Source of the DNA: Candidatus Uhrbacteria bacterium RIFCSPLOWO2_02_FULL_49_11 | GTDB lineage: Bacteria > Patescibacteriota > Patescibacteriia > 2-02-FULL-49-11 | Reading direction: 5' to 3' | DNA length: 9,886 nucleotides | Assembly (NCBI GenBank): GCA_001791465.1 | Contig: MGER01000021.1 | Location: 1-9,886, forward strand | Part shown: piece after piece, positions 1-7,478 of the stretch | Layout of the letters: every line of letters begins with the position of its first letter | Position numbering within the stretch: the stretch's first letter is position 1 | Notes under the pieces: model-generated | What the model saw: only the letters and a program-made list of their open reading frames with translations | Database searches by the model: none | What the model was told of the DNA's origin: nothing | Position numbers and translations under genes: made by a program

Positions 1-158
1 TACGTTCTCGGGTTTTGTACACACCGCCCGTCACGCCAAGGGAGCCGGCAATACCCGAAGCTCTTCCCTTTGGGAGGAATCAAGGTAGGGTCGGTGACAG
101 GGGCGAAGTCGTAACAAGGCACCGGTAGCGGAAGCTGTCGGTGGATCACCTCCTTTCT
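1..158 (+). rRNA. rrs: 16S ribosomal RNA, 3' end (partial)
   Basis: This is the last part of the small-subunit rRNA. The universal block TTGTACACACCGCCCGTCAC lies near position 16, GAAGTCGTAACAAGG near 104-118, helix 45 with its GGAA loop near 130-133, and GGATCACCTCCTTTCT ends the molecule at about 158. The 5' part is outside the window, which begins about 15 bases before the conserved TTGTACACACC. The 3' tail keeps the anti-Shine-Dalgarno CCTCC, so Shine-Dalgarno-guided initiation is possible in this organism. The exact mature 3' end is uncertain by a few bases. The helix 44 region differs clearly from E. coli, in line with a divergent lineage, but I cannot place it phylogenetically by eye. 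Confidence 0.97.
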
Positions 159-409
159 AAGGATTTTGATGACCAGGTCGCCTTCGGGTTTCATGGCATC
201 TAAGTCACCCATTCTCCGACGTCACGTCGGAGTGCAGGTCGCCCTCCGCTAAGGCTGAGGAACAATGGGACGCGCATCGTTGCGAGGTGCGCCGGACGTT
301 ACAACCGTTCAGATGCTGAACCAAACGCAGAGTGATGCAAATCATCATCCCGCTCAGTGGGACATTTATCGCAGATCGGCGGCAGACGACGTCATTCAAG
401 CGCAAATCG
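159..409 (+). other. Hairpin-rich 16S trailer, no gene
   Basis: This 250-base spacer lies between the 16S end and its terminator. I see no tRNA, no 23S start and no convincing coding frame. It carries a chain of small perfect or near-perfect hairpins: 214-232 (8-bp stem CTCCGACG, TCA loop), 272-292 (7 bp with one G-U), 307-321 (GTTCAG stem, ATG loop), 333-347 (TGATG stem), and 349-361 (5 bp with one G-U, TCA loop). They probably form a structured 3' trailer that is processed away. A small stable RNA cannot be excluded. Confidence 0.55.
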
Positions 410-434
410 CCCCCTTCATGAGGGGGTTTTTCTT
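410..434 (+). terminator. Intrinsic terminator of the 16S transcript
   Basis: The stem CCCCCT pairs with AGGGGG (410-415 with 421-426) around a TCATG loop and is followed directly by a T-rich tract at 427-434 on the plus strand. This is a textbook rho-independent terminator and marks the end of the rRNA transcript. Its T-tract overlaps the alr stop codon (433-435) on the opposite strand. In the alr direction the hairpin is not followed by a U-tract, so it acts mainly for the rRNA. Confidence 0.88.
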
Positions 435-1575
435 ATAGGTAAATGTGACGTATGTTTTCGCGCAGGCGTGTAGTTACTTCGTAGTTAATAGTTCCGATAT
501 GCCGCGCCATTTCTTCTATCGTGATTTCTTCCCTCCCTTGTGTACCGATAATCACCGCTTCATCTTTTTGCGTTATGTGCGGCAAGCGCGTCACATCGAC
601 GACGGTGATATTCATGCATACGCGGCCGAGGATGGGTGCGCGGTGTCCCCGAATGAGCACGTGGCCGCGGTTACTCAAAGCCCTATCAATGCCATCATAG
701 TAGCCGACAGGGAGCACTGCGATTCTCGTATGATGCTTGGTTATGAATGTGCATCCGTAACTCACACACGCATCCTTGGGAATTTTTTTCACTGCGGCGA
801 TTTTGGTTTTGAGGGCGAGCGAGGGGTGGAGCGGCATCCCTTGCGCGAGGCAAGTTTTTTTAGTCGCGTCATTCGGATAATAACCATACACCGCAAGCCC
901 AGGTCGCACCATGTCAAAATGAGATTGTGGTTCGAGGAACGTCGCGGCGCTATTGGCGCAGTGGATGAGCGGAAAACCTTGCCGATCTTTTTTGATTCCC
1001 TTGACGAGGTGGGTAAAAATTTTCAATTGATCATAGAAATGTTGCGGATGTTCAGGCTCATCGGCAGATGCGAAATGCGTGGCAATGCCTTCCCATCGCA
1101 GTCCTTTAAGCGATTGAATAAATTTAATAAATGCGTTGAGCTGCCTGGGCATCAATCCTTGCCGTCCCATGCCGGTGTCCACTTTGATATGCACATTGAC
1201 CGTGGTGCGTGCGGCGAGTGCGAGCCGTGAAAGTGTGCGTGCCGTCTGCGGTTCGCATACAAAAATGCTTGCGCGGGAATCGAGGATATCGCCCAGGCGA
1301 GCGTGCGGCACAAATCCCATAATAAGAAGCGGTATGCTTATGCCGCTTTCTCTCAAAACCAACGCTTCTTCGATGGATGCGACGCAGAGCATGTTGACCT
1401 TGTGTGGTATCAGGAGTTTTGCCATCTCTCTCATTCCGTGTCCGTAGGCATTTGATTTTACACATGGCGCCAGCAGCGTGTTTTTATTTATAAGGGAACG
1501 GATTGTTTTCACATTATGCTGGATCGATTTTTTTGATATTTCAATCCATGTGGTATCCATATTAATATCCCGCAT
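433..1575 (-). CDS. alr: Alanine racemase (PLP-dependent)
   Basis: Interconverts L- and D-alanine in the cytoplasm, supplying D-Ala for peptidoglycan. The 380 residues match the family's usual length. The N-terminal PLP barrel has the cofactor lysine K40 in VKSNAYGHG, then HIKVDTGMGRQGL and RPGLAVYG. The C-terminal beta domain carries the second catalytic base, Tyr in VSYGCTF, followed by VLPVGYYDG and GRVCMN (Asn where many homologues have Asp). The first ATG (1575) lies inside the ddl stop region. A second in-frame ATG at 1560 gives MDTTWIEI, which fits the family N terminus better and may be the true start. Neither has a strong Shine-Dalgarno, so translation is probably coupled to ddl. The stop codon overlaps the T-tract of the convergent rRNA terminator. 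All motifs looked for are present, and the enzyme is expected to be active. Confidence 0.96.
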   Translation of the reverse strand: MRDINMDTTWIEISKKSIQHNVKTIRSLINKNTLLAPCVKSNAYGHGMREMAKLLIPHKVNMLCVASIEEALVLRESGISIPLLIMGFVPHARLGDILDSRASIFVCEPQTARTLSRLALAARTTVNVHIKVDTGMGRQGLMPRQLNAFIKFIQSLKGLRWEGIATHFASADEPEHPQHFYDQLKIFTHLVKGIKKDRQGFPLIHCANSAATFLEPQSHFDMVRPGLAVYGYYPNDATKKTCLAQGMPLHPSLALKTKIAAVKKIPKDACVSYGCTFITKHHTRIAVLPVGYYDGIDRALSNRGHVLIRGHRAPILGRVCMNITVVDVTRLPHITQKDEAVIIGTQGREEITIEEMARHIGTINYEVTTRLRENIRHIYL

Positions 1576-3952
1576 TTTCTATAATCTCTTCGATAAGCTC
1601 TCGAGGGGAGAGGGGAGGGCGTTCTGCAAGCGCTTGGTGGAACAGGACCGTGGAGGGAGTGAGCGCGGGGAGCGTGTTCACCTCAATGATAAGGAGACTG
1701 CCGGAGTCGACATGGAGGAACGCGTCGATACGGGCATATCCTTTGAGGCCGATCTCTTTAGCAAGTTTTTCAATATGATGCTGCGCGCATGTAAGGGCTT
1801 TAGGCTTCACGATAGATGGCGGGGGAGGAGTAATATTGGCACCGGTGCCTCCTTGGAATTTTTCCTCGACCGTGAGCACCTCGCCTTCCGCGACGGTGAG
1901 GCTTGGATTGAATACGCGGTAGACGCCGCGGTGTTCCATAAGCCCGATCGTTACCTCTACCCAGCCGCTCACGCGCCGGTATTTCAGGGCTTGTCGGGCG
2001 ATCCGCACGGTGTCAGTTTCGATAAACGATTGGAACAAGAGCTCCTTTGCCGGCTGTTGCGGCATTTCAATAATGGAATCCTGGCGCTTGAGCGTATGGG
2101 CGGGGATGAAGGATGCTTTTGCGCGGACGGCATCGAGATAGCGCATAAGATCTCCTGCGCAAAAAAGATGCGCCACGCCCGAAGAACAGCCGTCCGCGCG
2201 CGGTTTGACGACAACTGTGCGGCTGCGCAATTCCTTCGTAAGGGTTTTCCAAAATGAGGCTACTTCGCGTTTTGTGTCTGAGAGAGTATTTAATTTTAAA
2301 AGTTTTTCAGCGATTGCGTGGATCCCCGGGAGCGCGAGCGCTTCAACTGCGCGGTCGGTGCGCCACTTGTCCATACAGAGCGAAGACACGTCCGCACCGG
2401 AACCGTTATACGGGATACAGGCCTTGTCCAGCATACCTTGGAGCGCGCCGTCTTCGCCAAAGCCGCCGTGAAGCGCGATGAATACGAAAGGAGCATTTTT
2501 AATAAATTCATTAATGGTTATGGATTTTGGAATAAAACGTAATTCTTCCGCCTCATGCGGACGGAACCCGAGGCGCAAACGCGCGCGCCGCTCAAGGTGG
2601 GAAAGACGCGTATGGTCTTGTGGAGCCCTTACGCAGTTGTCAATTATCTCCTCCACGGTATGGTTGAGGGTGTAGGTATAAGGCAGTTTCCATACTTTTC
2701 GTTTTTCATCAAGGATAAAGGCATGAGGATAGTAGCGGTGAGAGCGCTTGAGTCTCAACCATACGTTGGTGCCGCTCATGAGAGAGACTTGTCGTTCTGA
2801 CGTTTCCCCGCCAAAGAGGACGTGGACCGGTTTGCGGCGGTCGCGGTGCGTGCACTCATCGTCCGCGGATGGGGGGAAGGGAATCCCATACCGTTGGCAT
2901 GCATGGCTCACGATCGTGCGCAATGCGCCGCGGTGCGAAAGCCCGATGCGGCTCGCTTGCTGGAAGAGGAAGCTGTTTTGCTCCATGCCGCTTATGGGGT
3001 TAAAGTCTGAAAACCAGATATTGCCGTTCTCAAGCGCCCACCCGTCGAAGCGGGCAAAATCGCGCATCTTAAAGAGGGTGAAAAGCTGCTCAGCCTGTAC
3101 TTGGATGCGGTCTATGGTTTCATCCGGAAAACGGGGCGGACAATGATAGGCGACGTGGCGGGTGGGCAGGTATTTTTTCCTGAAATCAAAAATTTGATGG
3201 TGGGCATAATCAGCCTCTATTTCTGTGGGGATAATCGCGACTGGCATGTTGAAGCGATTTTCAAGGATGATCACGGTAAATTCGCGCCCCACGGCGAACG
3301 GCTCGATGACCACGCGCGTGTCGAAACGGCGGGAAAAGAGGCGCCGGACTCGGTCGAGCGCTTGAGAGGGCGTCTGTACGGAGAAGACTCCGATGCTTGA
3401 CCCTCCGCTTGCGGGTTTGACAATAGCGCGGCTGATGCGGTATTTTTTGAAGAATGCATCGATGATGTTCTTATGGTCGCGGCGGTATATCCTTAGCACC
3501 GCCGAAGGGGGCGCATGGAATCCATGGACGCGGATATATTCGTTCGCATCGTATTTATCGAATAGGAGCTTGCATGAGTCAGCGGATGAACCGATAAAAG
3601 GGATATGGTTTCTTTCCAAGATTCGCTGTATCCCGCCATCTTCGCCAAATGGTCCGTGCATCACCGGGAATACTATGTCCGCGCGACGCAATAACCTCAC
3701 CAGCGCCTTATCGTTTAGCGGTGTGGCCGTATATTTCAATTTAAAATCGAAATCAGAAGGCGTGTTGGAATAGAGTTGGGCTTGGGAAATGCGATACGGG
3801 CGCTTTTTGTAATCAAAATAAATAGGGAGGATATCTATGTCTTCTCCCTTGAGATGGTCAAGCACCGAGCGCGCGGAGTTCAGCGATATTCCCCTCTCGA
3901 GCGACGGCCCCCCGCAGAGGAGCGATAAGGTCAATTTTTTGTAAGATTTCAT
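1562..3952 (-). CDS. ddl: Tandem D-alanine--D-alanine ligase (two ATP-grasp modules)
   Basis: ATP-dependent ligase of the Ddl family, which joins D-Ala to D-Ala (or another D-acid) for peptidoglycan precursors in the cytoplasm. At 796 residues it is about twice the usual 300-370, because it holds two complete Ddl units. Unit 1 (about 5-350) has GGPSLERGISL with E19, HGPFGEDG (99-106), K133, VKPASGGSSIG (178-188), FDFRKKY with Y261, D303 and FNPISGM (317-323), where Asp316 replaces the usual metal-binding Glu. Unit 2 (about 374-796) has GGETSERQVSL with E386, LHGGFGEDG, K529, VVKPRADGCSSG, EEKFQGGTG with Phe699 at the Tyr position, D743 and EVNTLPALTPST with E757 and N759. Family Ddl enzymes are dimers, so this chain may be a built-in pseudo-dimer. 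The stop codon overlaps the first alr start. No Shine-Dalgarno precedes the start. Whether both units are active is not known. Confidence 0.93.
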   Translation of the reverse strand: MKSYKKLTLSLLCGGPSLERGISLNSARSVLDHLKGEDIDILPIYFDYKKRPYRISQAQLYSNTPSDFDFKLKYTATPLNDKALVRLLRRADIVFPVMHGPFGEDGGIQRILERNHIPFIGSSADSCKLLFDKYDANEYIRVHGFHAPPSAVLRIYRRDHKNIIDAFFKKYRISRAIVKPASGGSSIGVFSVQTPSQALDRVRRLFSRRFDTRVVIEPFAVGREFTVIILENRFNMPVAIIPTEIEADYAHHQIFDFRKKYLPTRHVAYHCPPRFPDETIDRIQVQAEQLFTLFKMRDFARFDGWALENGNIWFSDFNPISGMEQNSFLFQQASRIGLSHRGALRTIVSHACQRYGIPFPPSADDECTHRDRRKPVHVLFGGETSERQVSLMSGTNVWLRLKRSHRYYPHAFILDEKRKVWKLPYTYTLNHTVEEIIDNCVRAPQDHTRLSHLERRARLRLGFRPHEAEELRFIPKSITINEFIKNAPFVFIALHGGFGEDGALQGMLDKACIPYNGSGADVSSLCMDKWRTDRAVEALALPGIHAIAEKLLKLNTLSDTKREVASFWKTLTKELRSRTVVVKPRADGCSSGVAHLFCAGDLMRYLDAVRAKASFIPAHTLKRQDSIIEMPQQPAKELLFQSFIETDTVRIARQALKYRRVSGWVEVTIGLMEHRGVYRVFNPSLTVAEGEVLTVEEKFQGGTGANITPPPPSIVKPKALTCAQHHIEKLAKEIGLKGYARIDAFLHVDSGSLLIIEVNTLPALTPSTVLFHQALAERPPLSPRELIEEIIENAGY

Positions 3953-3954
3953 AA

Positions 3955-3988
3955 ATAAAATTATGCTATAAACTTAGCATAATTTTAT
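3955..3988 (-). promoter_or_regulatory. 14-bp inverted repeat and probable promoter at the ddl start
   Basis: The arms ATAAAATTATGCTA (3955-3968) and TAGCATAATTTTAT (3975-3988) are perfect inverted repeats around a 6-base centre. The dyad ends 2 bases before the ddl start codon. Reading on the minus strand, TATAGC and CATAAT resemble -10 boxes, and CATAAT lies only 7 bases before ATG. TTGCAT sits 18 bases upstream of TATAGC as a weak -35. There is no Shine-Dalgarno. The site could be a repressor operator over a near-leaderless promoter, or a hairpin acting on RNA. It is unlikely to be a terminator, because the stem is almost all A-T. Confidence 0.55.
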
Positions 3989-3989
3989 A

Positions 3990-4034
3990 TGCAATGCAAT
4001 AAATATGCAAAATTTTGATTATTTTTGCAAAATT
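3990..4034. repeat. Repeated TGCAA motifs upstream of ddl
   Basis: TGCAA occurs four times, at 3990, 3995, 4006 and 4026. The last two belong to a longer 9-base repeat TGCAAAATT (4006-4014 and 4026-4034) whose copies start exactly 20 bp apart, about two helical turns. On the minus strand this reads TTGCA, part of the candidate -35 region of ddl. It could be a regulator binding site. The stretch is very AT-rich, so chance repetition is possible. Confidence 0.35.
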
Positions 4035-4105
4035 ATCATAAGGCAGTAGAAAAATACCTGCGTTGATCGGTGCGAATACGCTTCTTCTATCCTAGTGCCA
4101 GACTC

Positions 4106-5314
4106 TTATTGTGGGAAGATCATGTGCCATATTGCCGCGGCGGCGTTGCGAGGAGTGCCGCTAATACAATAATAATGAAGGTCTATGTAGGGCAGCGCGT
4201 TCAATTCGATGACCCCTGAACGTGTTTGTGCGCACCAAGGGCGGCTCATATCTTTGATAATGAAGTCTATCCCTATGAGGGGGTCGTCAATAATACGAGC
4301 GATTCGTTCAAATAACCTTATATTTTCAATATCCACCTCGTCCGTGACGTCATGGGTTAATCCGCCGCGTTCACGTATGACCCCTCGATCAAGGATTACC
4401 GTTTCTCCTGCTGATGGTATGTCGCCCCAGTCCCTGCGGCAGGCATTCAGATATCTGGTGGTGGCGCCGTCGGTGGGGATAGGATGAAAGACCGCGCCAT
4501 CCCGGTAGGGTTGGGTGTTTTCAATATCTACGAGTCGTCGAATAGTGTGCGTTCCGTTTCCTATTACCTGTGGGTAGTTCCGGCGCGCGACTGCGACCAA
4601 TTTCCCTGCCACGAGGAGCGCGCGATGTACGTCGCCCTCAAGCTCCTCTTCTATCATCACCCATGGGCACAGTTGGCGCGCGGAGCGGTATGCCTGGGTC
4701 AATTGTTCACGAGTGTGGATCTGCACATGCGCATGGCGCCCGCGCGAGCTCAAACGTGGTTTTACCACCAACGGCGGGACAAGTCTCTCAAAAGCGCGCG
4801 TAGCCCCACGGAGCGTGATCACGGCGTACCCGCGCGGAATGGGAATAGAGGAACGTGCGAGGAGCTGTTTTACTATCAGCTTATCATCGATCCAATGTAA
4901 ATTATTCACCCTCAACGGGGGGCGAGGAAGACTGTTGAAGACCACACGTTGTGCGCGGCGCTCTGCGATGAAGAGTTCGATACTATGCGTGAGGGGACGG
5001 AATTCCCACATTTGTATTCCGCGTCGGATAGCTTCTTCCCAAAGCAGATGCGCGCGATGGGTAAGGTCAGGGTGAGGCTCAAGGTGTATGGTGCCGAGCC
5101 TTACGCGCGTGAAACATTTCAAAAGTTTCACGGTGCACGTTTGCAGTATAGTGCTCTGCGCGAGATGGTTGAACACTGTGCGGAGTGGGGAGCTATGGCG
5201 GGAGAGGGGAGCCAACGCAATAGCTGCGAGTGCGGTAAGAAATGATGAGGCGTGGTGAATAGGGACTGGGCCGCAGTCCGGGCATGAACGCTTTGATAAC
5301 GAAGGAGAGATCAT
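4106..5314 (-). CDS. Stand-alone ATP-grasp ligase, cyanophycin-synthetase-like
   Basis: A predicted carboxylate-amine ligase that would use ATP to form an acyl-phosphate and then an amide bond; its substrate is not readable. The ATP-grasp part (about 140-402) has VVKP with K185, IEEELEGDVHRALLVAGK (221-238), ARRNYPQVIGNGTHTIRRLV, GIDF with D350, VIELNALP with E370 and N372, and a C-terminal PRNAAAAIWHMIFP. These match the central domain of cyanophycin synthetase and GshF-type ligases. The MurE-like C-terminal domain of cyanophycin synthetase is absent. The N-terminal 100 residues are not recognised and contain CPDC (11-14) plus C60 and C67. The start lies 4 bases after the stop of the upstream LTD gene and has no Shine-Dalgarno, which suggests translational coupling. 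A 153-base gap separates it from ddl. Confidence 0.83.
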   Translation of the reverse strand: MISPSLSKRSCPDCGPVPIHHASSFLTALAAIALAPLSRHSSPLRTVFNHLAQSTILQTCTVKLLKCFTRVRLGTIHLEPHPDLTHRAHLLWEEAIRRGIQMWEFRPLTHSIELFIAERRAQRVVFNSLPRPPLRVNNLHWIDDKLIVKQLLARSSIPIPRGYAVITLRGATRAFERLVPPLVVKPRLSSRGRHAHVQIHTREQLTQAYRSARQLCPWVMIEEELEGDVHRALLVAGKLVAVARRNYPQVIGNGTHTIRRLVDIENTQPYRDGAVFHPIPTDGATTRYLNACRRDWGDIPSAGETVILDRGVIRERGGLTHDVTDEVDIENIRLFERIARIIDDPLIGIDFIIKDMSRPWCAQTRSGVIELNALPYIDLHYYCISGTPRNAAAAIWHMIFPQ

Positions 5315-5318
5315 AATA

Positions 5319-7406
5319 TTAAGGGGTTGATATGCCTTTGTGTTCTCGCCATTTCTTTATCCCTAAGCCAAGCGCAATAGCAATGAGCGCGAGTGCGGTC
5401 ACTACGTAGTAGAGAGGTCGTGTATATTGGACATCTGAAGTAGACATTTCTTTTTGCGTAGAGGCTCCTTGCACTGCGCCCTGGGAAGCCACGTCATCCT
5501 TGCCGCGCGGCAGCACTCGATAACCTGCGCTGGTTTCTGAGAGAACACCCTTGACTGTGTAGTGCTCACCTGCCGTGAAGTCTTCGGGATGGAGGCCTGT
5601 CGTGTCTTTGAGTGTTATGCGCACTTCCCCGGTATCATCGTCGAACCAAAGGGTGGTGCTTTTTTTCTCTATCAGTTCCCCTTCCACTTGCACAAGGCTG
5701 CCTTCCTGCTCGTCGCTCAATGTGGCCGCAGTGAGCAAAAGAGGCTCCGGTGGTTCTCCCTTGCCAATTTTTTTAACCCACCCGGTCTTGGGTACGGTGA
5801 TTCTCGTTTCGTTACCGCTCATGCTCACATACCCTTGCACTTCCACAAGGTCGCCTGTGGCGCAATCCGGGAATTGCACTGCCACCGAATAGATTTGCAT
5901 TCCGTTAAGGTACATGCTCGTGCGTCCGAAAACGCCGGACGGGACGATCACCACACCTTCTGTCGCAACCTTTGTGTTGCGCGGCAGACTACGTATGTCT
6001 TTAATCTCGACTTTCCGCACATCCTTAGGGGATACGATTGGCTTAGGTTGTTCATTCGTATCCCGCGCTTCTTCATTATCCTGCGGCGATGCCACCGCGG
6101 TTTGTGCATTGAATGGTTCCTCTTCTTCATCAGACTCCTCTTCTATTTCAGCGGGCAGGGAAATTACATTAGGCTTCCCCGGAGTAGGCGAGGTGGTCCA
6201 TGTATAATTCCCTTGGTCGTCGCGGGCAAAGGATGTTCCCTCTTGGTTTTTACCATATTGGATTTGTGTGAGCGTGTGCCCTTGGTATTTAAGAAAAATG
6301 GTATCGCCGTCGTTATTGAGTACGATTTTGGTTTGCGCGCGCGGCACAAGGAGAAGCCCATGGGGCGGGATTTGGTCAGATTGAGCGGTAAACGTGTAGG
6401 ATGCTCCGCTTGCATCGGAGAGTACAAATCCCGAAAGGCTCGCCTCATCATCATTTTCATTTTTAAGCTCTATCCATTCCTCTTCTGTATCATCGCCTAT
6501 AGGGTTAGGGAGGAGTTCATTGATGAGTATTTTGGGGGGAGAAGAGGAGGCATACGATTGTGCCCCGTCATCCAAGGGGGCATCCGGTCGGATGACCGGA
6601 TGATTTTGTGATTTCGTATCGACGGATTGCGGCGCAGTGATGAGGTTTGATGCAGAAGGAGTAGGCGTGGTGGTCCACTCATAACTGCCGTCACTGTTGC
6701 GCGCCCACGCGGAGCCTTCCTGTACAGGGCCGGTATAGCTTATAGAGACAATTGTTTGCTCGTCTATGTGAAGGAGTCTCAACGTTTCTGTACCCGTGTT
6801 ATTTAATGAGATGTCAGTGGCGTTGCGCGGGAGGACAAAATAGCCATAGGGCGCAATGGTAGTAGAAGCTATGGCATTGCCTTGTGTGATCGTATAATGT
6901 TTTCCTGACGCATCCTCTACCGCCCAGTCTGCGAGATTCACTTCCTGATCGCCAAGGTTGACCAGCTCTATCCACTCGCCCGTGGCATCATCGCCTACGG
7001 GGTTCGGCAATACTTCGCTGAAGGTAATAAGTATGCCCGACAATGCGGTTCCTTGTGGGATAGGTGTGGTGCCTGCGTTATTCCCCGAGCCTTGATTTTC
7101 ATTATTTGATTCAGGCGATCCTGTGGAGGATTGGTGAGGGGTGGGTGTGGTGAGCAGGGTAAAATCGGCTGCATTGTTATTGGTATCCACGCCTCCCTTG
7201 CGTTCGACACTCATGCTGGCATCAGGAGTGGGCGCCGCGGATCCTTCCGCCTTACTCGCGCTGCCCATGCCCACAAGGTCTACGACGGTATGGCCGTTAT
7301 CAGAGTAGAGAATAATGGTATTATCGGCGGTGACGGATGCTTGTGTCGAGTAGGCAATGTCTTTGGGTATTGCTCCCGTATAGTCATTGTGGGCAATAAC
7401 CAACAC
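5319..7406 (-). CDS. Lamin-tail-domain surface protein, main part after an in-frame TAG
   Basis: This is the larger part of a secreted, membrane-anchored protein; with the fragment at 7479-7670 it would be one gene of 783 codons (5319-7670). Numbering from the GTG at 7406: residues 1-95 finish the first LTD (LVIAHNDYT, NTIILYSDNG). LTD 2 spans about 122-255 (LPNPVGDDATGEWIELVN, ending TTTPTPSASN). LTD 3 spans about 290-415 (LPNPIGDDTEEEWIELKN, ending TTSPTPGKPN). An acidic linker follows at 420-460, then beta-rich OB-fold-like segments (465-640), a transmembrane helix (about 664-684) and a basic tail KKWREHK. The annotated GTG start has no Shine-Dalgarno and lies inside a domain, so it is probably not a real start. 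Without the upstream piece the protein has no signal peptide. LTDs are known in bacterial exported proteins; ligand unknown. Confidence 0.85.
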   Translation of the reverse strand: MLVIAHNDYTGAIPKDIAYSTQASVTADNTIILYSDNGHTVVDLVGMGSASKAEGSAAPTPDASMSVERKGGVDTNNNAADFTLLTTPTPHQSSTGSPESNNENQGSGNNAGTTPIPQGTALSGILITFSEVLPNPVGDDATGEWIELVNLGDQEVNLADWAVEDASGKHYTITQGNAIASTTIAPYGYFVLPRNATDISLNNTGTETLRLLHIDEQTIVSISYTGPVQEGSAWARNSDGSYEWTTTPTPSASNLITAPQSVDTKSQNHPVIRPDAPLDDGAQSYASSSPPKILINELLPNPIGDDTEEEWIELKNENDDEASLSGFVLSDASGASYTFTAQSDQIPPHGLLLVPRAQTKIVLNNDGDTIFLKYQGHTLTQIQYGKNQEGTSFARDDQGNYTWTTSPTPGKPNVISLPAEIEEESDEEEEPFNAQTAVASPQDNEEARDTNEQPKPIVSPKDVRKVEIKDIRSLPRNTKVATEGVVIVPSGVFGRTSMYLNGMQIYSVAVQFPDCATGDLVEVQGYVSMSGNETRITVPKTGWVKKIGKGEPPEPLLLTAATLSDEQEGSLVQVEGELIEKKSTTLWFDDDTGEVRITLKDTTGLHPEDFTAGEHYTVKGVLSETSAGYRVLPRGKDDVASQGAVQGASTQKEMSTSDVQYTRPLYYVVTALALIAIALGLGIKKWREHKGISTP

Positions 7407-7478
7407 ACCATGCGCTGCGAGGATGAGAGAAGGGAATTCAGTGAGCAGGTTTGAGAGCGACCCCGAAGCTGTTTTTTT

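Noticed and set aside
205..405. Small minus-strand frame of 66 codons in the 16S trailer
   Set aside because: It has no domain, no Shine-Dalgarno, and is fully explained by the chain of RNA hairpins.
445..1230. Long open frame on the plus strand across alr
   Set aside because: It is antisense to alr, which has every family motif; its own translation shows no recognisable domain.
3955..3988. Inverted repeat as terminator of the upstream ATP-grasp gene
   Set aside because: The stem is nearly all A-T and ends 2 bases before the ddl start codon, which fits an operator or promoter dyad better.
5562..6611. 349-codon open frame on the plus strand
   Set aside because: It lies opposite the LTD gene, whose repeated domains and membrane anchor are clear; the translation is an arginine- and phenylalanine-rich shadow with no domain.
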